DNA from: Sipunculus nudus
Taxonomy: Eukaryota > Annelida > Sipuncula > Golfingiida > Sipunculidae
Direction: 5' to 3'
Length of the DNA stretch: 64,000 nt
Assembly: GCA_026874595.1 (NCBI GenBank)
Contig: CM049311.1
Span: forward strand, 17,199,676 to 17,263,675
Shown here: piece by piece, positions 12,001 through 24,000 of the stretch
Layout of the letters: each line of letters begins with the position of its first letter
How positions within the stretch are numbered: the stretch's first letter is position 1
Translations under genes and position numbers: made by a program
Notes under the pieces: model-generated
Database searches by the model: none
Seen by the model: only the letters and a program-made list of their open reading frames with translations
Told to the model about the DNA's origin: nothing

Positions 12001-15000
12001 CTTTTAAAAGTATCTTTTTTTATTTTTTTTTCTGTAAAAAAGCCCGTCCAGGGCTGGCTTTCCGCCGTCCATGGCTGTAAGTCAGAAACCGTCGGAGCTA
12101 GCAGCTCCAAATTATATGTAAGAATTAGTCACATGTGAAACTTGGTCCTCTGGAGCTTATTATTGAGTATCTGCATTAATTTAGATTTTATAGAGAAAAA
12201 AGCTTAAAAACCTTTAAAAATCTTCTTCTCTGAAACTGTCCAGCCAAATTGTCCAATATTTCACAGAAATAATCCCTGGAACAATCTCTCTCAAGTTTGT
12301 TTGAATGGTTCCAGTTTGGAGATTTTTGGCTGAGTTACAGGAGGTTGAACTTAGTCATCTGTCTAAAAAAGCACACTAAAATTAAAATCTCAGAAACGGC
12401 TAGAGCTATAATCACCAAATTTTATACCAATGTTTGTCACATATGTCATATCTGATTTTGAGGTATTGGTGGCGCCACCTACATTGATGTGTTTTTTACA
12501 AGCGAAAATGTAATTTTAAACTCTTCTAGCTTATACACTGATTTATGATGAAACTGTTAAGCTGATTGGTTTAAACTTTACAAGAATTATTCTATGGTAG
12601 GGTTATGCCAGTTTTATAAGAATATATAGGGTAAATACAGTTTTAAAAAAACGTAGCCAATTGAAAAAGGCTTTCTGTATTTGAAAACAGATTTGAGTTT
12701 CAGCAGCAAAGTCAAGAGGTCACTCAGTGCAAACAGGTGGAGTCCATACATCACCATGGCAACTGACCCAGCTCTGGGGGAGTGTCTAGACAATGTTTCT
12801 AGATGTCTAGACACAGCGTCTAGACGTCTAGACAATGTTTAGATGCAGAATTTCCAGATTATTGGAACTATATCTTTCAACTGTTTGAAAAAACGTGGTT
12901 TGCATTTTAAGTGAATTGGGTTTATCATCAGGTCACATGTGAACTGCTGCGCCCTCATTTTTCGTTGACCTCTGACCTTTCATTGCTGCCCAGCGTCCAT
13001 TTGTGCGTCTGTTTCCACACATAAACCCGCATATTTCGGGAACTGTTTAATCGATCAGGCTAAAAATTTAGCACAAATGTAGCCCTTTGATAGCTTTATA
13101 ACATACACTAAAAATAGTGGCGCCACCTGCAACCATTTTTGCACTGCGTCCATCTGTTCATCTGCCTTGGGATAATATCACTCATATCTCAGCAGTGGTT
13201 TGACTTATCCACCTGAAATTTAGCAGGTTTTTACATCCTGGACAGCTTTCTCGATTTATGACAGGTGGCGCCACCTACATTCACTTTAATCTGCAGACAT
13301 CCAAGCTCATATCTCGGGAACCGTTTGACAGATTGGGCCAAAATTTTGCATGTGTATAGATCTCACATAGCTCTTCATCATAGGCAAAACCTGTGGTGCC
13401 ACCTGCAACCACTTATGCATAGCATCCATCTGTTCATCTGCCTTGGGATAAAATCACTCATATCTCAGCAGTGGTTTGACTTATCCACCTGAAATTTTGC
13501 AGGTTAATACATCCTGGAAAGCTTTCTCGATTTATGACAGGTGACGCTATCTACATTCAGGTTTACTCTGCAGACATCCAAGCTCATATCTCGGGAACCG
13601 TTTGACCAATTGGGCCAAAATTTTGCCTGTGTATAGATCTCACATAGCTCTTGATAATAAGCAAAACTGGTGGTGCCACCTGCAACCACTTATGAAAACC
13701 GTCCATCTGTTCATCTGCCTTGGGATAAAATCACTCATATCTCAGCAGTGGTTTGACTTATCCACCTGAAATTTTGCAGGTTTATACATTCTGGACAATT
13801 TTCAGCGTCCATTTGTGCGTCTGTTTCCACACATAAACCCGCATATTTCGGGAACCGTTTAACCGATCAGGCTAAAAATTTAGCACAAATGTAGCCCTTT
13901 GATAGCTTTATAAAATACACTAAAATAGTGGCGCCACCTGCAACCATTTATGCACAGCAGCCATCTGTTCATCTGCGCTGGCGTAAAATCACTCATACCT
14001 CAGCAGTGGTTTGACATATCCACCTGAAATTTTGCAGGTTTAAACATCCTGGAAAGCTTTCTCAATTTCATGACAGGTGGCGCCACCTACATTCATGTTT
14101 ACTCTGCAGACATCCAAGCTTATATCTCGGGAACCCTTTGACTGATTGGGCCAAAATTTTGCATGTTTATAGATCTCACATAGCTCTTCATCATAGGCTA
14201 AACTGGTGGCGCCACCTGCAACCATTAATGCACAGCACCCATCTGTTCATCTGCCTTGGGATAAAATCACTCATATCTCAGAAGTTGTTTGACTTATCCA
14301 CCTGAAATTTTGCAGGTTTATACATCCTAGACAGCTTTCTCAATTTATGACAGGTGGCAACTACATTCACGTTTACTCTGCAGACATCCAAGCTCATATC
14401 TCAGGTACCATTTGGCCGATTGGGCCAAAATTTTTCATGTGTATAGATCTCACATAGCTCTTCATCATAGGATAAACTGGTGTCGCCACCTGCAACCATT
14501 TATGCACAGCATCCATCTGTTCATCTGCTCTGGCGTAAAATCACTCATATCTCAGCAGTGGTATGACATATCCACCTGAAATTTTGCAGGTTTATACATC
14601 ATGGACAGTTTTCTCAGTTTTATGACAGGTGGCGCCACCTACATTCAGGTTTATTCTGCAGACATCCAAGCACATATCTCAGGAACCATTTGACCACTTT
14701 GGCCAAAATTTTGCATGTGTATAGATCTCACCTAGCTCTTCATCATAAGCAAAACCTGTGGTGCCACCTGCAACCACTTATGCACAGCATCCATCTGTTC
14801 ATCTGCCTTGGGATAAAATCACTCATATCTCAGAAGTGGTTTGACTTTTCCACCTGAAATTTAGCAGGTTTATACATCCTACACAGCCCTCTAGATTATA
14901 TGACAGGTGGCGCCACCCATATTCACGTTTACTCTGCAGACATCCAAGCTCATATCTTGGGAACCATTTGACCAATTGGGCCAAAATTTTGCTTGTGTAT

Positions 15001-18000
15001 CAATCTCACATAGCACTTCATCATAAGCAAAACTGGTGGTGCCACCTGCAACCACTTATGAAAACCGTCCATCTGTTGATCTGCCTTGGGATAAAATCAC
15101 TCATATCTCAGAAGTTGTTTGACTTATCCACCTGAAATTTTGCAGGTTTATACATCCTGGACAGCTTTCTCGATTTATGACAGGTGGCAACTACATTCAC
15201 GTTTACTCTGCAGACATCCAAGCTCATATCTCAGGTACCATTTGGCCGATTGGGCCAAAATTTTTCATGTGTATAGATCTCACATAGCTCTTCATCATAG
15301 GATAAACTGGTGTCGCCACCTGCAACCATTTATGCACAGCATCCATCTGTTCATCTGCTCTGGCGTAAAATCACTCATATCTCAGCAGTGGTATGACATA
15401 TCCACCTGAAATTTTGCAGGTTTATACATCATGGACAGCTTTCTCAGTTTTATGACAGGTGGCGCCACCTACATTCAGGTTTATTCTGCAGACATCCAAG
15501 CACATATCTCAGGAACCATTTGACCACTTTGGCCAAATTTTGCATGTGTATAGATCTCACCTAGCTCTTCATCATAAGCAAAACCTGTGGTGCCACCTGC
15601 AACCACTTATGCACAGCATCCATCTGTTCATCTGCCTTGGGATAAAATCACTCATATCTCAGAAGTGGTTTGACTTTTCCACCTGAAATTTAGCAGGTTT
15701 ATACATCCTACACAGCCCTCTAGATTATATGACAGGTGGCGCCACCCATATTCACGTTTACTCTGCAGACATCCAAGCTCATATCTTGGGAACCATTTGA
15801 CCAATTGGGCCAAAATTTTGCTTGTGTATCAATCTCACATAGCACTTCATCATAAGCAAAACTGGTGGTGCCACCTGCAACCACTTATGAAAACCGTCCA
15901 TCTGTTAATCTGCCTTGGGATAAAATCACTCATATCTCAGAAGTTGTTTGACTTATCCACCTGAAATTTTGCAGGTTTATACATCCTGGACAGCTTTCTC
16001 GATTTATGACAGGTGGCAACTACATTCACGTTTACTCTGCAGACATCCAAGCTCATATCTCAGGTACCATTTGGCCGATTGGGCCAAAATTTTTCATGTG
16101 TATAGATCTCACATAGCTCTTCATCATAGGATAAACTGGTGTCGCCACCTGCAACCATTTATGCACAGCATCCATCTGTTCATCTGCTCTGACGTAAAAT
16201 CACTCATATCTCAGCAGTGGTATGACATATCCACCTGAAATTTTGCAGGTTTATACATCATGGACAGCTTTCTCAGTTTTATGACAGGTGGCGCCACCTA
16301 CATTCAGGTTTATTCTGCAGACATCCAAGCACATATCTCAGGAACCATTTGACCACTTTGGCCAAAATTTTGCATGTGTATAGATCTCACCTAGCTCTTC
16401 ATCATAAGCAAAATCTGTGGTGCCACCTGCAACCACTTATGCACAGCATCCATCTGTTCATCTGCCTTGGGATAAAATCACTCATATCTCAGAAGTGGTT
16501 TGACTTTTCCACCTGAAATTTAGCAGGTTTATACATCCTACACAGCCCTCTAGATTATATGACAGGTGGCGCCACCCATATTCACGTTTACTCTGCAGAC
16601 ATCCAAGCTCATATCTTGGGAAACATTTGACCAATCGGGCCAAAATTTTGCTTGTGTATCAATCTCACATAGCACTTGATCATAAGCAAAACTGGTGGTG
16701 CCACCTGCAACCACTTATGAAAACCTTCCATCTGTTAATCTGCCTTGGGATAAAATCACTCATATCTCAGAAGTTGTTTGACTTATCCACCTGAAATTTT
16801 GCAGGTTTATACATCCTTGACAGCTTTCTCGATTTATGACAGGTGGCAACTACATTCACGTTTACTCTGCAGACATATAAGCTCATATCTCAGGTACCAT
16901 TTGGCCGATTGGGCCAAAATTTTTCATGTGTATAGATCTCACATAGCTCTTCATCATAGGATAAACTGGTGTCGCCACCTGCAACCATTTATGCACAGCA
17001 TCCATCTGTTCATCTGCTCTGACGTAAAATCACTCATATCTCAGCAGTGGTATGACATATCCACCTGAAATTTTGCAGGTTTATACATCATGGACAGCTT
17101 TCTCAGTTTTATGACAGGTGGCGCCACCTACATTCAGGTTTATTCTGCAGACATCCAAGCACATATCTCAGGAACCATTTGACCACTTTGGCCAAAATTT
17201 TGCATGTGTATAGATCTCACCTAGCTCTTCATCATAAGCAAAACCTGTGGTGCCACCTGCAACCACTTATGCACAGCATCCATCTGTTCATCTGCCTTGG
17301 GATAAAATCACTCATATCTCAGAAGTGGTTTGACTTTTCCACCTGAAATTTAGCAGGTTTATACATCATGGACAGTTTTCTCAGTTTTATGACAGGTGGC
17401 GCCACCCATATTCACGTTTACTCTGCAGACATCCAAGCTCATATCTTGGGAACCATTTGACCAATTGGGCCAAAATTTTGCTTGTGTATCAATCTCACAT
17501 AGCACTTCATCATAAGCAAAACTGGTGGTGCCACCTGCAACCACTTATGAAAACCGTCCATCTGTTAATCTGCCTTGGGATAAAATCACTCATATCTCAG
17601 CAGTGGTTTGACTTATCCACCTAAAATTTTGCAGGTTTATACATTCTGGACAATTTTCTCGATTTTATGACAGGTGGCACCACCTACATTCACATTTACT
17701 CTGCAGTCATCCATGCTAATATGCAACACACCTCACTCTGTTCCCCATACCACTTAATCCATGCCTCACTTCACCCGTCCCACTCTGATTTCTGCGGATA
17801 CACATAGTAGCTTGTCGACTACCCATATTCTAGTTTTAAAATGTCCTAGTCTGAAACTTGCAGGTCCGAAATGTCCATTTTGCTGAAATCATAATGACTA
17901 AGGTAGATATGCAGGATTTAAAAGGATCAATATTAAATTTAAAAAAAAAACCTCCATTCATACTCCCAAACTTTGCACAGGTTCGCATTAGGCCTGTAGG

Positions 18001-21000
18001 CCTTGTTTATTTTTCCAAATAATTATTTATGATTTTTAGATGCATTATGGGAAATTAAAGGGACCTATTCACATACTAGGTATGTCAAATATGTAAGTAT
18101 AGTGCTTTTTTCTTAAATATCATGCTATCTGCCAATGTTATGTTCTGAAATCATTTGTTGCTGACTCCTGTACACAAGAGGAAATGAACCTGCACCAGCC
18201 ATGATCACTGGCATGAAACATAAACTTAGCATCCACACCACTTGATTTTTATACTGTGCAACTTCACAAATCAAGATATTTCAAATTTCCAACTGGGGTT
18301 TCTTCTGTGTTTCATCTTTCATGTTTCTGCTCATTGTTTGGGAGTTGTTACACATGTACAAGATCAGGCCTCAGGTCACCTGGTCTTGTTATGGTAAACT
18401 GGCACACATGGACTCTGTTTACACCTGAACCACAAAAAAAAAACAAAAAAAAATTGGGCATTGCATATAGCAATCCATGTATCAGGATGTTTTGCAGGGA
18501 ATCTTTTGTTTTCAGGGAAAATAAAATAACAGAGTGAGATAATACACACAATATTTTTTTTGTTATGTTTGCAAATGTGTACCTGTAAGGGGACAGCTTT
18601 AGTCATGAAATGCCTGCAGTGAGCAGAACTACCGGTAATACCATTGTGTTGGTGCTCATTCACATAAAAATGTGACCCATAAAAATATAAAGGGATTCTA
18701 TGGAACATTTATTTTTTTGTGCTCCCTTATGGATTCTTGTGCACTTAACAAACTGAAAAACCAAGAAAACATAAAAGTGAAGAGGCCAACAAGATAGGAA
18801 AAGTCAGTTTGGAGGACTAATGTCATCAGTGATTTAACCCAGTACCTTTTACTGTTCTTTAAAGGTACAGTCCAACCTTTCTGAACAACCACCTGTAAAA
18901 TGCAGGCAACTGGCCATTACAACCACTGAATATAAGTCCTTTTTGAAATTCCTTTATATTATCTAAAGATAAAACCTGTGTAATACAACCATCTGTCTAT
19001 TATGGATAAATGACAGTTTTTCCCAATTAAAGTGATATTTTTACCTGCCTAATCAGGGCACATTTAGCTGCTCACTGACCAGCGCTGACTGGTCGGTTGA
19101 TTGATCATGCATGAAGTTGCTGTCACTTGCACGGCTGTTTTACTAGTGGGTGTTTGGGAGTACCCTGGGCCAACCCGTGGCCCAGAGCCCCAGCTATGCC
19201 ATGTGAATGGCTCACATGACCACACATAAATGGAGGTCCCCAGAATCATTCATTCTCGTGGATTACAACGGAAGAAATAATAAGAGCAAATTCACAAGGG
19301 CGATGTCAAATTCAATACGGGCTGTACGCTGGTGTACATCTTATGTAAAAGAAACCCTATATAATAAAAAACCAAAGGCTTAGATTTCTGTTTACAAAGG
19401 TAAATCCCTTATTAAATTTCCAAACAAAAATTAACCTGAATATGTGATTGGTTTCTGCGTCTTCAAATAATATTTTCTGATATATCGTTATTACAGTTTT
19501 ACTGATGATGTAAACAGACTGATAGAGTGTATCATTGCCTTTCATGTAAATGGTCTGTTGTTCTGTAAACATTGACAGAAATTAATCAAAATGGAGTCAT
19601 TTAAATGTGTTAACATTGCAGGCCTACTAGGGATGAAAGGAGTACTCGAGTACTCGAGTCCGGGTAATACTTACCGAGTACTCGAGTCCAAAATTTGGAC
19701 TCGAGTACTCATGTATGTACATGCATATCTGCATATAACTGCAAATTTACGGGCAGTCTGTAGGCCTATTTATTCCTCAGTTATTGTAACCTGGCATAGG
19801 GCTCTAAATATATGCTAGTCAACCAGTCAAATAGGTAGATATAACAGAAGTCTTGACTCTTGTTATGACATATATCTATTCCTTCGTTGGGATAAAGTTA
19901 AGCCATCACAAAGCCAAAGTTATGCATATTTTGCATGGGTAAACGGATGTCTGTTTTATCTTTAAAGCGTTACCATGGTTAAGAGTACTCGAGTCCAAGT
20001 CGGGTAATGCCTATCAGGTACTCGAGTCCAAAATTTTGTGCCCGTTTCAGCCCTAAGGCCTACTTGCATACTTCCACCATACATGTCATCTAAATTTGTG
20101 CAGTTCCTAAATTTTCAGAACCTGTCTAATATGACCACCTGTCTATTACGCCTACTTGTGCCCAGTCCCTTGGGTGGTTGCATTAGACAGGTTTGACTGT
20201 ACATATAAATTTGCAATAATATGTGTATTATCTCACAATATTTTTACATTTTGACTGAACACAAACGTTTTCTGAGCAAATCCATCCTAACATTTACTTT
20301 GGGAATCTGCAGTTCACCTGTGTTAGACTTTGTTATGGCACTGTGTGAGTCAACACAGTTCACTTGTGTTAGACTTTGTTATGGCACTGTGTGAGTCAAC
20401 ACAGTTCACCTGTGTTAGACTTTGCTATGGCATTGTGAGAGTCAACACAGTTCACCTGTGTTAGACTTTGCTATGGCACTGTGTGAGTAAAACACAGTCC
20501 ACCTGTGTTAGACTTTGTTATGGCACTGTGTGAGTCAACACAGTCCACCTGTGTTAGACTTTGTTATGGCACTGTGTGAGTCAACACAGTTCACCTGTGT
20601 TAGACTTTGTTATGGCACTGTGTGAGTCAACACAGTTCACCTGTGTTAGACTTTTCTGTGGCACCGTGTGAGTCAACACAGTCCACCTGTGTTAGACTTT
20701 GTTATGGCACTGTGTGAGTCAACACAGTTCACCTGTGTTAGACTTTGTTATGGCACTGTGTGAGTCAACACAGTCAACCTGTGTTAGACTTTGTTATGGC
20801 ACTGTGTGGGTCAACACAGTCCACCTGTGTTAGACTGTTATGGCACTGTGTGAGTCAACACAGTTCACCTGTGTTAGACTTTGTTATGGCACTGTGTAAG
20901 TCAACACAGTTCACCTGTGTTAGACTGTTATGGCACTGTGTGAGTCAACACAGATCACCTGTGTTAGACTTTGTTATGGCACTGTGTGAGTCAACACAGT

Positions 21001-24000
21001 CCACCTGTGTCTTTTTACCACAACAAGGCTGCTTGATCAGAGCTCCAGTTTTGAGAATGCACAAAAACTATGCTAACAAGGAAAAGAAACTTGAAAAAAG
21101 AAAAACAGAAGGAACACAAATCAGAAGCTGGTATAAACTTGATTTGTGAAGTTGCATGGTATGGCTTCAAGGTGGCATGCACCTTATGTTAATGGCACTG
21201 ATCAAACTTGGTGCAATTTTTTTTTCACCATTTGTTTATAGGAGTGAGCAAACAGTTTCAGACCAGGTATTGGCAGGTACATGATGTTAAAAATGCAATA
21301 TTTCATGTTTATTAAAAATACAGGTTATGTGAATAGGTCTTTTTAACATTTTGTGTTTTTTTTTATGGCTTGCAGGTTACTGAGGACCTCGTGTGATTTG
21401 AAGCTGCTAGACATCAGTGGTTGTCGTCACATAACATCCTCGTCTTTAGACCAGCTGCCTGTCACGGGTCTCGAGAGTCTGGATGTCTCACTTTGTAAAG
21501 CTGCAAATGAACCTGGGTTTGTTCAGATTATACTAAAGGTGAGTTCTTAGTAACACAAATTTTATAATTGAATAATGGGAATAACTGTCAACCTTATTAT
21601 TTCTTTAAAGCCCGCTTTTCACCTACCATTTCTGTTGAATTTATGTGAATTCTGGCTAACACATTAAATGATTAATGAACTGTAGGTCATTCCTCTTCAG
21701 AAAAGTTCTTACACATCTGTATCAGATGTTTTATGCTTGATTATCTCCAAGGTGTTAGTAAACATGGTACATGCATTAAGGTTGACAAACAGAAATAAAA
21801 CATTTAACCCGAGGTGGCTGGTTGCAAAAACTCCTTTGTAAATCTCTGGTGTGTCCGAATTGCTGCCAGATGTCCATGGTGAATGTGTTGGCTCATTTTT
21901 GTGAACCCTCGCATGTTAAACATATGGATATAAAGAAAATGAACAGCCTAGTTGTGTTGTGGGAACAAAGTTTTCTGTCCTATTTTTATAAAAGATTTAA
22001 TGGATTTAATTTTAGTGAATAAAAATCAGATATAAAAAAGGCTTCTTTGAATTAAATGCAAAACAAATCTTCAGTCAGCAACCATCCAGTATTTTACCAT
22101 AAAACTCTGCCTGGGTTTAACCTACAAACAAACGTAACATCATCTCACTCTGTATAAGGGGTCCAATCACGGTAAAGCATTTTGAATAAATACAGAAAAA
22201 CCACTGCTTCCCTATAAAATAAATCGGTACCTGCCAAAGTATTGCTTACTCCTGTAAACGAGGGTTAAAAACAGTGGAATGATCACGATCACTGGTGTCA
22301 ACATAAACACAGTGCATGGGGCTGTGTGCATTGGGTGAAACAACACCTGCCAATTACGAAATGCCCTGAATGACTTGGCCCCCAAAAATATTGTACATGT
22401 TTCTGCTGGCTGATAAGCTGCGTGTTGTGGCTCACTATAGGACCTCCAGTCATACTGTCTTTTTGTGGCAAACAGACACACATGGACTGTTTTCTACCAT
22501 GCAGAGCCATAACAAGGTGTTAAACTGTCCAATGCAAGGTACTTAGACTGTCTGCTGGGATGATTTTGGATAAAGCTGGGAAAATTTTGTATAAAGCAAA
22601 ACTGAACTGATAGTGTGAAAGAATATGCATAATATATTGCTCTTGATTATGCCCTTTAATTTATAATGGATTCTATTGTAGTGGTACAACTTTACCAGTT
22701 CTGTTGGTAAGGGCTGAGTGCTATTTAGTTACCACTAGCCAAAATTCAATTATATACAACTGTATATTTGGGAAATACGTTTACAGACATTAAAGTGGGT
22801 AGGGGCTCAAATGTGCATATCACACAAACATCAGGTATAAAATCTGATTAAAGAAACTCAAGAAGCGATTGTTTTTGTGTGATGCATAGTTTCTGTATGG
22901 GAACTCCTGATTATGGTATCATTTCAGAGAAGCTCTCCCTCACAGCATGTGCTTTAAAGATGAAATGTGGTTTTCTTAAATAAGATATTAAATAGAATAT
23001 TTCTAATATATTGCTTAATTATCATTATTTTTTATGTGTATGTATTTACAATAAGAAAATGTTCAAAAAAAGGACATAGATTTGGAAAAAAAATATCTGT
23101 AGTGGAACCTGTCTGAAAGACCACCTATCTAATAAGACAAACTTTGGCCAGTAGCACAGATTGTCTTATTACACAGATTTGATTACACAGCAGTAACAGA
23201 GTACTGTCCAATTTTGATACATGTTTTTGAAAACAAAAACAACAACATAACAGTACATTGATACCATTACTGATTTTCAACTGAATACACAACAGGAGAT
23301 GGATCTAATCTAATGCATGCTGTGCATGTTTATACATGTATTTAGAATTTGTTAGGAATAATGTGCGTCTCACAAATGGTACATGTATGTGTGATGTTTG
23401 CATTAATGTATTTTTGACATTATGCATATTACTGTTAATAGGCTCCTGTGACCTGGTTTTATCATTTCTTGTTTACAGTTTATTTCACTCTTATTGTTAG
23501 CAACAACAGGGGTGAAGAATGACTCTATAGTTTGTATTTTTTTCAGTGGAGTAACACACTTCAAGAACTGGATATCAGTGGTACGGCTGTGTCAGCACAA
23601 AATGTCAGGTGAGTACTTTTTTCAAAAATCAAAATGCTTGTATGAATCTTTGATATTTTCTTTTATATATTATGAATATTATAAATGACAAAGGAAAGAT
23701 GTTTTTTTTTAATGATGGGCCAGTGAATTTCTAATGGGTCCATGATTCAATTCAGTTATTGATCAGGCTTATTAACTTTTGATTTGATTCTTGATTTCAT
23801 TATTACATTATTCATAATGTTCGATACATACATCTGCTGACTTCTTTCTTCACAGATGATTTTAGATGAACATCATAATATAGCAAAGCCTTACATAGAC
23901 TACGCTCTTTACACAGCGCTTTAACTAAAGGCCTAGTGCCTATATCATAAGCACTGTTTGTTATGACCTCATATCCTGAATTGCTACACCAGAGGGGAGC

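Noticed and set aside
15119-17068. Three near-identical 96-codon open frames (15119, 15948, 16778)
   Set aside because: They are translations of the 829-bp satellite block, with no start context, domain or codon constraint; the opposite strand is equally open in places.
20313-21010. CRISPR-like array
   Set aside because: Repeats are contiguous with no unique spacers, and the DNA is eukaryotic.
20745-21149. 134-codon open frame with repeated CQSTQ-type units
   Set aside because: It is the 46-bp minisatellite read through; periodicity of three units restores frame, so openness is expected.
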